Source: Vanilla planifolia
Lineage: Eukaryota > Streptophyta > Magnoliopsida > Asparagales > Orchidaceae
DNA length: 64,000 nt
Reading direction: 5' to 3'
Assembly (NCBI GenBank): GCA_023846275.1
Contig: CM043875.1
Span: 23,068,593-23,132,592 of the forward strand
The translations under genes and the position numbers were made by a program. The notes beneath the pieces are model-generated. The model was not told the DNA's origin and made no database searches. It was given only the letters and a program-made list of their open reading frames with translations. Positions 11,711-24,442 of the stretch are shown one piece after another. Within the stretch, counting starts at the first letter, position 1; each line of letters opens with the position of its first letter.

Positions 11711-13547
11711 GAAAAGTTTTACTTATATAATTTTTAGAAAAAAATATTAAACAATATAACAATTATGAAAATTTTAATAATAATAAAGTTTTACAAGTAA
11801 TTTATTTTAAAATTTATTAAAGAATTTTTGGAGATCATTTGGACAAAAAATTTAAGAAAATAAATCAGTAAAAGTTTTTAATAAAAAATTTCATAATTAT
11901 CAAATGTAAAAGAAATACCCGGCTAATGAACTTAAAATGCCATCACGAATAAGAAAAATGGAACAAAAATTTTTAAAAAAAATTTGAACATGGAATAACC
12001 TTCACTCAATTAAAATTTGGTGCATTTAGGTGGATTAAATTAATGGTTGTGGAAGATTTGGGAAAATCAAACTCAAGAGATAGTTATGGATTACAAATGA
12101 GAAAAACTAGAACTTAAAAAAATTGGAGTTTGGTCAAGTGAGAAAGGCATTTTTTTGAAGTAATTGGATTAAGATTGCAAGCACTTGTGCAGGAATTTGG
12201 AAAATTTGGGTGGTCGATTGGCTTTTGCAATTGAGCTTTTAGAGAGAAGCAAAGTGCGGGAAGTAAGAATTTGGCTTAGTAAACTTATGGGAAGTTATAC
12301 ATACAACAATTCAATTTTAGGTTTAATTATGACATTGAACTTCGAGATGATTATGAACATTGTGATATATTTGTTTCATGTTTTAAAATTAAGAGTCTTA
12401 GGAGTTAAATTTGATAAGTTTACAAAATTACGTCTTGTTGGTATTTCTTGTTGAATTATAATTTTTGTATGATGAATCTATTTTTATTTCTTATATGATG
12501 AATTAACTTTTTTGTTATGATGATGATGTCTAATATAAAAATTCATGTTTGCATATTAATTGGCTTGTGAAATAGGATTTTCATAAAACTTTAAAAATAA
12601 TTAAATGTATGAAAAATAATTATAGAGTAGAAAAAAAAAGAGAAATCTATGCCCGTGAAAGAAAGGGTTAGCATTTCACTATGAGAAATAGGACTAAGTT
12701 CCTAGGGTTTTGAGATAAACAAATAGACTCGTAGAAAACAGCCTAAAAAGAAAAGGTTTTAAAATTCACCAAATTTTAATTGTATAAGAGAATAGTCTTA
12801 TTAAATCTAATATAATGAAAGTCCCAAAATCTTATTAAACTAAAAAGGTCAATGGACCAACATAAGAAAAATAAACATGAAAAATTATAAAGATATTATT
12901 AATTGTATAAGTATTTATATTTTAATCTCATATTTTTTTATATGTTATATTTATGTTTATGTGATATAAATTTGACCTAATATACAACATAACCTAATTA
13001 TGTGATGACTTGCATGTACAAATAGTTGGCTATTAAGCTTACAATAATGTATTGATTTTTCTTTAATATTAACAATTACAGGTGATAATGATATATTGTA
13101 CTAAACTATAAAAGAAAATTGAAACAAAAAATGGCATAATTTTTTTTGTTTTTTTATATATCTTGTATTAGATTTTAATTATAAAATTAAGCTTTTATGA
13201 TAGCTAATTTATTTGTTTTAAAATTTTGCATGTCATGTGTATAATTTTGACATGAGAATTTGTTATAATAAGATTTAAAATATTATTTTATTCCCCTAAA
13301 AATTATGAAAAATATTTTGGTTCAAAGTATTTAGTTTTTATTATCTTTTTGTAATACAGAAATTCTTGTAAAATGTCTTTTGAAAAAATATTTTTTTGTA
13401 AATAAGTATTATTTTCAAATTAAGAAAAGAACTTTACAAATAAAATGAAAGTTTTAATAGATATATCATGGTTTTATAGTATATAAAAATAATTACTTTA
13501 AAATAAGAGAAAGGAGATTCTAAGCAATGTTTTAAACTATTTATCAC

Positions 13548-13601
<54 letters not shown>

Positions 13602-14139
13602 ATTAAGGATTAGGGATTGGCTGTAAAGAATTGAAAAGCTTATAAAAAACTTGGCTAGCTTACAATATAAAAAAGCTGGTTTGGTGGTACTGATTTTGGA
13701 TGATGTCATTGGACACTGATGTTGAGGAAAAAGTAGATTACAATTTGGGGATGGACACAACTTATAAATAATTTGAAAGTTCTACAATACATTTTTAGAA
13801 TGGCATGATTTGAAGTTAGCAAGAGGTAGATAATCTAGTTATTTTGAAAGTTCAAGAAGACCAAAGTTATAAAGGAAAACCTATTAAAATTTTGGCTAAA
13901 TGAAGAAATTAAAATACTAGGAAATTTTAACAATCAAAATTTTATGAAATTATTAAACATAGAGAGAAACAACATAAGAATTAAAAAAGGGAATAGAAAA
14001 AATATTCTCAATTATTCTAGATTTTAAGGACAAAATTTCTTAAACAGAGAGAATTTTTTATATGTTAAAGAAATGACTATTATTCAATTAATTGTTATTA
14101 AAAATAATTTTATTATCTAATAATAAAATTAGTGAAATA
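11711..14139. other. Gene-free LTR-derived DNA
   Basis: No convincing gene was found. An 89-codon frame at 12185-12454 has only a GTG start and no recognisable motif. A frame at 13434-13760 is a translated TA microsatellite. The DNA probably continues the LTR started at ~11308, whose right end could not be placed. Confidence 0.45.
13549..13599. repeat. (AT)n microsatellite, about 25 units
   Basis: A perfect AT/TA dinucleotide run of about 50 bp. Confidence 0.95.
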
Positions 14140-14575
14140 TCTTTATAAGATGATGGATCAAAGTCTAAAGGAGGGAATAGATGTATTATTATTATAAGAG
14201 ATAAGAACTTTGATTAAAGAAAGATTCTATGAAATTTTATAATTTTTTAAATTATTATTATTTTCTTAAAAATTCATGCATTCTTAGAAAAAAAAGGTTA
14301 CTAATCCTAATAAGGAAAGCAAATGTCAAGTATAAAGTTTCAAATTATTAGAAATCATAAGATAAAAATTTCATAGAATTTAGATTTGAATCAATCATAA
14401 AATAAAGGGTTAAGATTATGAGAAAAAACTTATTATAAATGTTTTTAAAAGAGAGAAAAATATTAAAATATCAAATGATACAAGAAATTACAAAAAATAA
14501 AAATAGTATATTTTATTTGGAGTCAAATAATATTAATTATGTGAAAATTAGACACATCTAAGAGATGTCTTTTGA
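14140..14575 (+). repeat. LTR-like repeat, copy 2, with polypurine tract
   Basis: TCTAAAGGAGGGAATAGA followed by TGTATTATTA repeats the tract-plus-TG junction of copy 1 at ~11300. Similarity to copy 1 ends near 14575, where the 14.6-17.2 kb repeat family begins, so that family was probably inserted into this LTR. Because both copies have a polypurine tract on their left, both are 3' LTRs of separate insertions. Confidence 0.58.
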
Positions 14576-17170
14576 GAGCAAAAGGATAAAACCTAAGTGA
14601 TCAAGATAATACATTTCTAAAACAATATTGGAGGTACAATATGATATTAAGGTTATCACTACTGCTAATTTAAAATAAGGTTTAGGTCATAGAGGCTATG
14701 CACGGATTAAATTGAGGGACCCAACCTTAAAGAGTGTGGCGAACATCTAAAGGATAGGAGTCATAAGGGATAGTCTCATATTGGCTACTATAAGAATAAT
14801 CTTGGGTTATAGTTGGGTATTTATGCCAGTTTTCAAAAGAGAAGGTACCTTTTGAAGAGCAAAATTAGAAAACCTAATTAATTAGGATAACAACTCTCTA
14901 ATAACATTAAGGGCATGTGAATATGACATTTTAGAAGGACCTTTGAGAAGCACCAACAGGATGAGCCTTTTGAGAGTAAAATGACTAAACTCGATTAATC
15001 AAGCTGATACCTTTCCAAAAAGGTCGAGGATGTTCTAGAATTGATTTGGGTGACTAAAAGGAAGCCCATTTGATAAGCACCAATAAGAATCACATTTTGA
15101 GAGCAAAATAATGAATCTTAAGTGGTTAAGATAATATTTTTCTAGGCAAGTCACAGATGTTAAAGTATTGTGCTAAAGACAACCTTACTATTAGTCTAAT
15201 TTAAAGGTCAAACCCTAAAGCTGCCTATGGATTAAATTGAAGGACTTAACCCTAAAAGGGGTGATGAACATCCTAAAGATGGGATTTAAGAGGAATAATC
15301 CCACATTAGCTACTATGAGGATGATCTTGGGCCATAGATAAAAATCCATGCAAGTCTTCAAAAGGGGAGGACTTTTTAAGATAAGAATTTAAGCAAATCT
15401 TCAAAAGGAGATGGGCATTTTGTGAGAAAATTACAAAAAACTAAGGAATTGAGACAATGCATATAGATAAATGTTAAAAATATTATAATATGATACCAAA
15501 GAATTATAATATTTAATATTAAATATAATAATATCATATTATAACATCAACTACCTTTATAGAGAGGTATCATCCCAACCACTTAAGTTTTATTCTTTCA
15601 CTCTTCAAAAGGTATCTTTCCTTTTCAAGACTTATACAAATGCCCATCTATTGCCTAATATCATCCCTATAATAACTAATATGAGAAATCCTTCTTAACT
15701 CTCATCCTATTAACTAGTACAATAACTCTTCAAGAAGATCATAGATGTTATAATATAATATCAAAGATAATCTTACTCTTAATCTAATGTAAGGGTCAAG
15801 TCCTAAGGATTTACTATGAATTAAATGAAGAGACAAAATCAAAAAGGTGGCGAACATCCAAAAGATAGGATTCAAAATGGATAATCTTACATTGACTAAT
15901 ACAAAAATAATATTATACTATAGATGGGCATTCATTTAAGCCATTAAATGGGAGGCACGTTTTGAGAGTAAAAGGACAAAACTGAAGTAATTTAGATGAT
16001 ACCACTTTAAGAAAACCAAGAATGTCACAATATGATATTAGCAAATTATAAAATTTAATATTAAATAAAAAAATATTATATCATAACATCCATATCTTTT
16101 TAAAGAGGTATTATCTTGATTATTCAAGTTTTGTTCTTTTACTCTTCAAAAGATGTCTCCCTTTTCGAAAGTTACACAAATTTGCATCTATAGCCCAAGA
16201 TCATTCCAACAATAGCCAATATAAGACTATCTCTCTTAAGGCTTTTATGAGTGTTTGCGATAATACCTCCTTAGAAAAGTTAGGGATGTCATAATATCAC
16301 ATCAATGCCAACCCTATTACTTGTTTAATATCAAGGTCAAGCCCTAGTGACTTAATCTATTTGTAAGGTATTCTCACCCTAAATCCTCAAAAGTTGACTT
16401 TGTTGGAGTCATAATAATAAAATTTAAGCATAAGAAATGATAAGAAAATAAGAAAGAAGGAGAAGAGTAAAGCTTTTGTCTTAAGAAGATTGAATATTCA
16501 AAGAAGTTTTTATTGCTTCATTCATCACTCTTACCCATTCATATATCAGTTAAAGACAACATTTTATTATGAAATATAATATTTTAATTACCAAAAGACA
16601 CTGGTGATTGTTGACCAAACCTCACAATTTGAATGGCTTTGCATGCACGTGGATTCGCACATCCTCGACATTGAGCAAGTGCTTATCTAAGGATCATCAC
16701 ACCTATCAATCATGTGTGGTCCACATTACCCAGGTCAGCACTACACATGCTTTTGTCTATGCACAACACTAAAAGTGACTTGAAGGCCCTTGCATGCATG
16801 AGTGCAAGTAGTCTTTTTAATGTTTTTTTGAAAACTCTAAACTTTCCTTTGGGTCTATATCTCCTTATCAAAATTACTTATGGATCAAATGAAGGAACAA
16901 AACCATAAAGAGTGTAGTAAACAATCCAAAAATAAGAGTAAGAAGGGATAGTCCCACAATGATTAATACATAGATTATATTAGGCTATAAATGGGCATCT
17001 ATGTAAGTATCAAAAAGGGAGATCCTTCTAAGAGCAAAAAAACAAAATTTGAATGATTAAGATAATTTATCTTTAACAAGATTTGAAATGTTACAATATG
17101 GTATCAAATAATTATAATATTTTAATATTAAATAGAGTAATATCATATTGTAATATCTTTAACCTTCTTA
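14576..17170. repeat. Cluster of direct and inverted copies of one repeat family
   Basis: A unit recurs with these blocks in order: TTTTGAGAGCAAAA; AACCTAAGTGGTTAAGATAATACC-like; a block like GATGTTATAATATGATAT; GGTCAAGCCCTAA-like; GTGGCGAACATCCAAA; a TCCCACATTGGCTACTA-like block; CTTGGGCCATAGATGGGCAT; and TCTTCAAAAGGGAGG. Direct copies lie near 14576-14850, 15090-15400, 15740-15990 and 16870-17100. Inverted copies lie near 15535-15720 and 16080-16330. Intervening AT-rich palindromic sequence such as TAATATTTAATATTAAATATA joins some head-to-head units. No coding capacity was seen; these look like fragments of one LTR or non-autonomous element family inserted repeatedly and rearranged. Confidence 0.7.
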
Positions 17171-17904
17171 AAAAAGTATTATAATAGTTCATTTAATTAA
17201 CTTTAATTAGTCTTTTAAATAATATTTATTTGTTAGATATGAGTATTAAATATTTAAAATTTGAGATTATTTTGACTAGTGAGTGCCTAAAAAAATATAC
17301 CATAATAATAATAATAAGATCCTAGTTTTGTGCACACCTTTATGATTGTCATAATGAGAGGAATATGCATGTATATGATTTGTATTTTTTGGCTATCATT
17401 TAGATTTCTAATGAATTTTTAAGGATAAAGATAATAAAAAAATAATATATTTTATCAAATTTAGTTACCCATCTTCTTTTTAAAAGAGAGGATAAGCTCC
17501 CTTCCATATCCCAAAAACCAAGTGAGTGAGAAAGTATAAGCATAAGGAGAGGAGGAGCTTGGAGAAAGATAGAAAGCCTTTTAGATTTTTGGTTAATATT
17601 TTCACTAATTTTGTGATATTAGAAAGGAAGGAGGAAGAGCTCAAGGATAAGAGCAAGTTTTTGACCTTTACTTGTGAAAACTTCATTTTATCGTAAGATT
17701 TCACCCGCAATAATCATCTTTAAAACATGTATTGATTGTTTAGATTGTTAAGGTAGTGGATCTTGCAAGTTTTGGATTGATGTCATGAGGAAAAAAGACA
17801 ATTGTCACTCCAGCTATATTGATCAGACCAAAAATCATTTAGATTTTCTAGTACAAACCTACAATAGAAGTCGCAAAAGGCCTTAAGCTTAAGTGTTTAT
17901 GGGT
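17171..17904. other. Gene-free LTR-like DNA
   Basis: Contains a TAATAATAATAA run near 17305 and a purine-rich stretch at 17510-17660 that resembles an LTR leader. The 76-codon minus frame across it (17480-17710) is low complexity and is not accepted as a gene. Confidence 0.4.
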
Positions 17905-18480
17905 TTTCTGCATATATCATACTAATAAAATTCTTAGATCAAATAGCACAAGTTATGAAATTTCTAAATGAGAATCATTCATCATATCTTTAGCCCAATT
18001 AAATGGTCATTAAGGATCATACTATTATAAATTAAGATCACATAGTATGATACACATATTAATTTTACCCAAGACCCTCTGATTAATTAGCAGCATAGAT
18101 CATGCTAATATTATTTTTGGGTCAAACAATATAATGACCTATTAAATATCTAAATGAGAATCATATATCCAATCCTTAGTCTAATCAAGTAGTTATTGGT
18201 GATTGTACTAACATAGATTAATATCATATAGTATAACAGATGCAAATAATATTTCCAAAGATTATTTATTTGATCTTCTAGAATGTACTCATATGACTTA
18301 GGTAATGTTTAAAGAAGATCATCTATCTGACCACCTTGTCCAATCGTGCATCTACTATGGATGGTATTAATACAATAGGTAGATCAGACATATATGATTA
18401 GTTATTAATAAGAGATTGTTCGCACGTTCCCTTATCCAACCAGCCTAAGGCAAGGATCATACAATATGATATCGATGATT
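17905..18480. repeat. Degenerate tandem repeat, ~185 bp period, about three units
   Basis: Phrases recur at about 17930/18115, such as GATCAAATAGCACAA versus GGTCAAACAATATAA, followed by CTAAATGAGAATCAT and then a (T)CATA(T)AGTATGATA-like block. A more diverged third unit runs to ~18480. The GTATGAT/ATCATAC motif also recurs in the 27.2-27.8 kb and 32.7-33.2 kb repeats. Confidence 0.55.
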
Positions 18481-18999
18481 ATATTGTTCTAAGTGTTGGT
18501 AAAAAAAATTAAAAATAAATAGATTGTTATCACTAGTTTGAGGTAGCTATTTGAAAGTTCTTTCTAATAAGGTGTAATTAAAAATTAACTTATTACTGAT
18601 AGAGTTAATGTGAATTGTGTGAAAAATAAGAAGAGTTGATAAAGGAAAAGAAAAAAACTATATAAGAAACTCATCTGATTTATGAGATTAATAAACTAAA
18701 TAATAGTAATATAAGTAGGTTGTTAAAATTCCATGACTATTATTATGATATGCATGAGAATGTGAATATTTGCATTGAATAACATAAATTTGCATATGAT
18801 CAAATTTTACTCATGTTTTTGATTTCTTACATGTAAATATTATAAATTAAAACATATGATGAACAGAAGAACAAAATTTAAAAAAATGAAAAAAGATAAT
18901 GGCTAGTTAAGTGATCTAATGGATAACAAAAAAATAAATAGAGATTATGATCTTATTCTATAATGACTTAATAAATGATATATATGATGATATGATGAT

Positions 19000-19345
19000 A
19001 TACTTCACCTTCTAATGTTATAATGTAACCCTAACACATCAGAGGTTTAGGCTAAATGATGGTGGGATAGTATTTCTCTAGTGTCATAGATGCTTACTGA
19101 TGGGGCTCCAATATGTCAGAGGCCTTACTCTCTATTAATACTAAATGTTGACAGGTGTGATAGTTACATTCACCTTCTGGTGCTATAAACACTAAGAGAT
19201 GGAGCCCAATATAATAGGGGCCTTGTTTGCTAGCAACATTGGATGTTGATTGTAATGATGGTTGTGCAATAAGATATTTTATCTCTTAGTGTCATGGTTT
19301 GATCATGGCATGTCAAAGGCTAAGACTCAATGATAATGAGACATG
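19000..19345. repeat. Degenerate tandem repeat, ~90-95 bp period, about four units
   Basis: Each unit carries CACCTTCTGGTGCTATA-like sequence, then CTGATGGGGCCCAATATGTCAGAGGCC-type blocks (varied), then an AACATTGGATGTTGAT-like block. Units start near 19003, 19085, 19176 and 19268. Confidence 0.6.
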
Positions 19346-20089
19346 ATATAAGATCATTGTGAGTGAGGTAGAGGTTATAGAATAGAATTTGGGTCTAGAA
19401 GAGAATAAAAATAAAAAAGCAAAAGAGAAAGCTAAAATACTAATGAATCAAATATAAAAAAAGAAAATATGTTATATAATTATTATATGTAATAGGTACT
19501 TTAGCTAGATGAATATGAAATAAATACATTGCTCCCACATTATTGTTCATAGATTTGTCATGCATAGTTCCAATCATTGCCTCATTGTTCTTTATTTGTT
19601 ATATTACATCTTTTTCATATTGCTTTATTATATGTAAGTAGTAGTTTTTTTATTGAGCTTATAGTGCTTACTTTCTTCTTATATTATAAGTCAACATATT
19701 GACACTCATAGGATTGGGGATCCTTAGATGATAGTTTAGGATCCTAAAATAAGAGATTCTTGTATTTATTAATGTAAAAATAATAAACATTGTATGTAAG
19801 GATAATTGTAGTTTATTTGGGTTTCAAAATATTGTATCAATATCTTATTCCAATTTTTCATAATTTTTAACAACTATATTTTGTGTTGTTATTTCTATTA
19901 GCTGTATTGATATTTAATATTTATAGTTTTATCACCTTTGCTTATTTGGTTTTGGGTTTCTTAGTTTTTTGGTTATTAACTCTAATTTTACTTAACAAAT
20001 TGGTTTTATTTTCATATTGTTATTATGTTTTTGGATTATATTGGACAATGAGTGATAGATGTTTTCTATTCACTTTAGTTTTGTGTTTT
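19346..20089. other. Gene-free AT-rich DNA
   Basis: The only open frame is a low-complexity, leucine/phenylalanine-rich 92-codon run at 19883-20161. It starts before and runs into the next repeat copy, so I do not accept it. Nothing else recognisable. Confidence 0.4.
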
Positions 20090-20400
20090 TATTTTCTAAA
20101 AAATGCTTCTACTTTTGAAGACTTGCACAAATGCCTTTATAAATCAATATTATTCTCATAAAAACCAATATGGGACTATCCCTTCTAACTCCTATCCTTC
20201 ATATGCTCACCACTCTTTTTGGGATTAGGTCTCTCCATAGACAACTATAAGGCTTAACCCTTACATTAGATTAATAGTAATATTGACTCTGATATCATAT
20301 TATAATATTTCTAGCCTTTTTAAAGAGTTATTATCCTGATCATTTCGATTTTGTCTCTTTGCTCTCAAAACAAGGCCCTTATTAGTGCTTCTCAAAAGAC
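20090..20400 (-). repeat. Inverted copy of the 14.6-17.2 kb repeat family
   Basis: Read on the minus strand it holds the same ordered blocks: TTTTGAGAGCAAAG, the GATGATAACTCTTTAAAAAGG-like block, the CAATATTACTATTAATCTAA-like block, AAGGGTTAAGCC, GTGAGCATATGAAGGA, and a GGGATAGTCCCATATTGG block. A partial direct copy follows at 20560-20645. Confidence 0.65.
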
Positions 20401-20649
20401 CTTTTCTCTTAATCATTATCAAGTATGCTTAATTTTAGAGTTCTCATGTGATTAATATCTTATTGTCTTAAGATAAGAAGGTATTGAATCATATAAGAAC
20501 TCTATAATTAAGTATACTTGGTTTGGGGTTGTTGCTAGGATGGATGACCATACCCTTTGAGAAGCATTAGTAAAAGAGAGCAAAAAGAGAAAACATGAGT
20601 AGTTTGAACAATACATTTTCAAGAAGGTTGAGATACCACAATGCATTAC

Positions 20650-20930
20650 TTGTCTTTTTCTTCTAAAACAATATTATGTTATTCTTATGTTTTTTTGGTT
20701 TGATCTTGTTATGGTTTTTCTAATCTCATAAGAATTTTTATTTCTCATAATTTTTGCAATATTTATGGTCAAACTATTGAGGAATTTGTTACATCTCTTT
20801 CTTTTCTACAACATTACTATTCTTGTGTTTCTTTGGCTTGATCTCATAGTGATACTTCAAATCCCATACAAATTGTTATCTCTAATAGCTATTGCAATAT
20901 TTATGATTAGATTATTGATGAAATTATTTT
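20650..20930. repeat. Two tandem ~150 bp units
   Basis: The first unit (about 20650-20795) and second (about 20800-20925) share a TTCTACAACA-TTA-TATTCTT block, a GTTTCTTTGGCTTGATCTCAT-like block and TTGCAATATTTATG. Function not visible. Confidence 0.5.
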
Positions 20931-23266
20931 ACTATTCTTCATGAGATATTTCACTTAATTTTGTAAAACTCGTAAAAATTAGAATTTGTTGGAAAAGAAA
21001 ATGTAAGTATGGATATTTTGCATTATATGCTTAAAACTATAACCAACAAGTGGCATTTGGATTTTCCAATAAAGATTCTACACAAAATGGAATTAACCGA
21101 GTGACAAACTTACAAATATATTTTATATCATTTTGTACTTTGTAACCTCATCACATATTACTAGGTTTGCAAAGAAAAGCATGAAAATTCTAAGTTAAGA
21201 ACATGTTATGAAAAATCATAGCTTTTTACAATGGTTGCCATCTAATGGTTCTAAATTTTTAACCTTTACTCAATAGGAAATTTTGCTATAAAAGAACATT
21301 TTGTGGAACTTGAGTTTTAAATCTTAACAGATCTTAATTGGGAAAAATAATATCCAAAATTTTAAGCTTATAACTTTGTTAAAACTCCAATTAAAATTTG
21401 TAAACCCAACTTTAAAGTTGCTAGAATTTCTAAAGAGAGCAATTTTATAACATTAAATTTTTGCAATTAATGTTTTTCAAAGCACCACAAAAACAAATGT
21501 CTTGTCATGTTAAAATTTGGTTAATCCTAATAGAACTAGTGTTGATAAACACCAAAATTGGCATCATAGCTCTAGGTTATAGAGAATCACAAATTATGGT
21601 AATGAGTCATGATGTTGAGGAAATGAGTATGGCAAGGCACCATAGAATGCTTTACAAAGGTCTGATGATAGATTAATTGATGTAGCTTATTAAAAAAAAG
21701 GCAAACTATTGATTTATTACATTACTTATCTAAATGGGCCAAAACCCTTAAACTTGGTTGTCAAATAACTACTCTAAATTTCCTAATCACTAAAAAATAA
21801 TAATGAGGTAGTTTGAAACAACCACATTTGGGAAAGGAACCTATGATGGATCACGACTCACTTATGTAGAATCTCCCCATTAACCTATAGACATGTTCCA
21901 ACTTGCTTTCTAGTCTACAATCTTGTCATAAGGGTTTTAAGAATTCTTCTCTAATCTTAGGGAATACATTTTTTGAGCCCTTTAATTAACTAACAAGTCC
22001 CACAATACATTTTTCATTCCTTTTAGGCCATTTTACCATGATCATTTATATGTCCTTATAATCAAATATATTCAACTTTCATTATCAATAGAATAATGAT
22101 TTAAACAATAGTGACATAAGCATGACTAAGAAGATAAGGGTAGATGTACCTTTGACAATAATCTCGATGTTAAGGAATGCTCTCATAGACTCGTAGATGT
22201 TAATAAATACTTTGCATAACACTCTATGTATAGAGACTATTAGGTTAGTTTTGATAAGCTAAAATTAATATGCAAAACCTACATATAATAGGTTAATGTG
22301 GAAAGGTAAATATTTTGGAACTACCAAGAATCTTTTAATTTGTTCATTCAATACGCTTAGAAGTCAAATATCTGACACTTAAGCACCACTAAAAATTGCT
22401 AAACAAGTTATCTACGTTAAGGCAAGGTAATCGAAGTGTTAAGAATACATGATGAAATTTGTGATAAACTAATGACTCATTGTGACCATATTACAAATCC
22501 TCAAGTCAAATGATTAAGTCATGCTCAAAATTAAAATATTATGCGATACTTGAAAAGTAAGAGTTGGGCCCATGCTTATTAGCCAAAAGAGGCATTGACT
22601 TGATCTTAAGGAATTGTGGACAACTTGTTGCATTACTTATCAACCAATTAAGGATGGTTTCCAATGTGATCCAATTAGATCATAGAGTCCTCTGACATTT
22701 GTTTCAAACTCTTATGCCTAATCTCATGCACCGATGCACAATTAATAAAGATTGACATTAAATTTTTGAACGAAAATTACAATTGAAATTGAAATGCATA
22801 GGAATGTGCTCTAGTGATTAAAAACATGCTTTAGATGCACCATCCACCTAGTGATTTGGTCAACCTTTGAGTGCCCCTATAAATTGTTATAAAGAATCCA
22901 AAATAGACTAAAAAATATCAAAAATTGTTTTATTTTCTCAGATAATAATAAAACTTCTATGTAATGATCTAACAACGTAATAACAATTGAATTGATTATA
23001 ATGTATTATGAAATACAATTTATTTCCACTCTTTTGACGAAATAAATTGGCTCTTGCTCTAGGTTTGGGATTATTATGATTTTTTTATTAAAAAAATGGC
23101 CTGCTATAGAACCATTGCCTTGCAATATAAAACTTTTGGGAAGTCATGTCTCCGACTAAGAAAGTGAAGGACAAATATCAACTTTTGACAAAAAAAACTT
23201 TGATAATTAATAAATTTTAGAAATCCCCTCATAAATTAACCAATTTCAACAAAACGTGTTTCCTTT
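20931..23266. other. Gene-free AT-rich DNA
   Basis: No supported gene. A 71-codon frame at 21461-21676 has no motif. No LTR, primer site or pol domain could be read here. Confidence 0.45.
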
Positions 23267-23436
23267 CTATCGGCATTTGATAGTTAAATTGTCCACCAAA
23301 TTGGCCCTTTTCTTGCATCCAGATTTAAATGAGGCCTCAGCGAAAATAAAATTGTAAAAAAAAAAAATTCTTAAATCGGTGCTTACATTAAAAATATAGG
23401 AAACATAGAGTGATACCGGCTCCTTATCTTGCATCA

Positions 23437-23883
23437 TCACGAAACGTCGACGGTGTTCCGAAGGAAGAGCAGCGATGACGGCGATTGCCGACCGCCGACG
23501 ACTAACCTCTCGTAGCAGTCTATCGAGAAGAGCGACATCGACAGAGATAGTCTTACCGCGGCCGTTGGGCCCGTTTCCCTTCCGGTGACGAGAAGGCGGT
23601 CGGCAATGGGACCTACACAACGGCAATAGAGCCGGCGGTAACCACCAAGTGCAGCGACGACGGCGCGCGTTCCGGTACTCGCGTAGGACACGTGGCGGTT
23701 GCATAGGGCCTCCCACACGCTCTCTTTGCTGGAAACCGCACGCCAGAGGCAGCAGACGGAGGCGGCTGCAGCGAGGGAGCGGCCGTCCAGGCGAGCAAGG
23801 ATCTCGGCGAGCAGGTCGGCGTTGTCATTGATGTGGTACCCTCGAGCCTTATCGTGTTCCCCCTCCCCTTGCACGGTGCCCAT
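23437..23883 (-). CDS. SNE: SNE/SLY2-type F-box protein (gibberellin signalling)
   Basis: This is a single-exon, GC-rich gene of 148 codons, about the length of Arabidopsis SNEEZY. The F-box lies at residues ~19-65, with D-L-L-A-E-I-L-A-R-L-D-G-R-S-L and the tryptophan/leucine core after it. A conserved V-V-A-A-L-G-G-Y-R-R-L-Y block follows (~77-89), then the C-terminal signature L-S-L-S-M-S-L-F-S-I-D-C-Y-E-R-L (~112-127). In Arabidopsis, SNE is a paralogue of SLY1 and acts as the substrate adaptor of an SCF ubiquitin ligase that promotes DELLA degradation in the nucleus. The start chosen is the first in-frame ATG (23881-23883); no later Met would keep the N-terminus. It has no gene neighbours. 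Its base composition contrasts sharply with the AT-rich flanks. Overlapping frames in this GC-rich stretch are shadows. An alternative is the close paralogue GID2/SLY1, but the short N-terminus favours SNE. Confidence 0.85.
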   Translation of the reverse strand: MGTVQGEGEHDKARGYHINDNADLLAEILARLDGRSLAAAASVCCLWRAVSSKESVWEALCNRHVSYASTGTRAVVAALGGYRRLYCRCVGPIADRLLVTGRETGPTAAVRLSLSMSLFSIDCYERLVVGGRQSPSSLLFLRNTVDVS

Positions 23884-24004
23884 TGCACAGTAAAGTCCTT
23901 CAAATAGCGAGTGGTAGATTTGAGGTGAAGGTTATTTATCGAGGGGGAGGATTCGAGGAGAGCAACGATTTATTATAATTTTGCTCTTTTGGAACTCTTA
24001 TTTT

Positions 24005-24013
24005 TATTATATA
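24005..24013 (-). promoter_or_regulatory. TATA-like box for the F-box gene
   Basis: Minus-strand CTATATAAT lies ~120 bp upstream of the ATG, which would place transcription start near 23975 with a ~90 bp leader. In AT-rich DNA such a match can occur by chance. Confidence 0.4.
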
Positions 24014-24389
24014 GTTTGGCTCACAAACACGGCCGACGGTTTTTAAAATTAGTTTATTTTTTTAAAAGTAATAACATGATTATCTGATTACATTTTTTAA
24101 AATTTCATAAAATGGCAAAAACAATAATAACAATAAGAAATACTTTTTATCTTTTCAATATCTCATAAAAAAACTCATTTCACTCTTTCATTAAATAAAT
24201 TAAAACTAACTTGATCATTTCATAATATTAATTATATTTAAACACCTAAAAATAAGTAAATATTTTTTATATATCAGTTTAATATTTACTAATAATTACA
24301 TTAATCATATTATTAATATTAGTTATATTACTGTAATATTCTATCCTAATTATTCATATTAATGATATTTTAGATGTTATTTTTTTGTT

Positions 24390-24414
24390 GAAAGATTGAA
24401 AGATTGAAAGATTG
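24390..24414. repeat. GAAAGATT short tandem repeat
   Basis: Three near-perfect copies of an 8-9 bp GAAAGATT(G) unit. Confidence 0.8.
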
Positions 24415-24442
24415 TACATTTAAAAAAAAAAATTAGATTACA

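Noticed and set aside
13434..13760. 108-codon minus frame
   Set aside because: Its centre is a translated TA microsatellite (I-Y repeats), and no motif is present on either side.
19883..20161. 92-codon hydrophobic plus frame
   Set aside because: Composition is dominated by L, F, Y as expected from T-rich DNA, and it runs into a known repeat copy.
23267..23903. Several other frames on both strands overlapping the F-box gene
   Set aside because: They are shadows caused by high GC; only the 23437-23883 minus frame carries F-box and SNE signature motifs.
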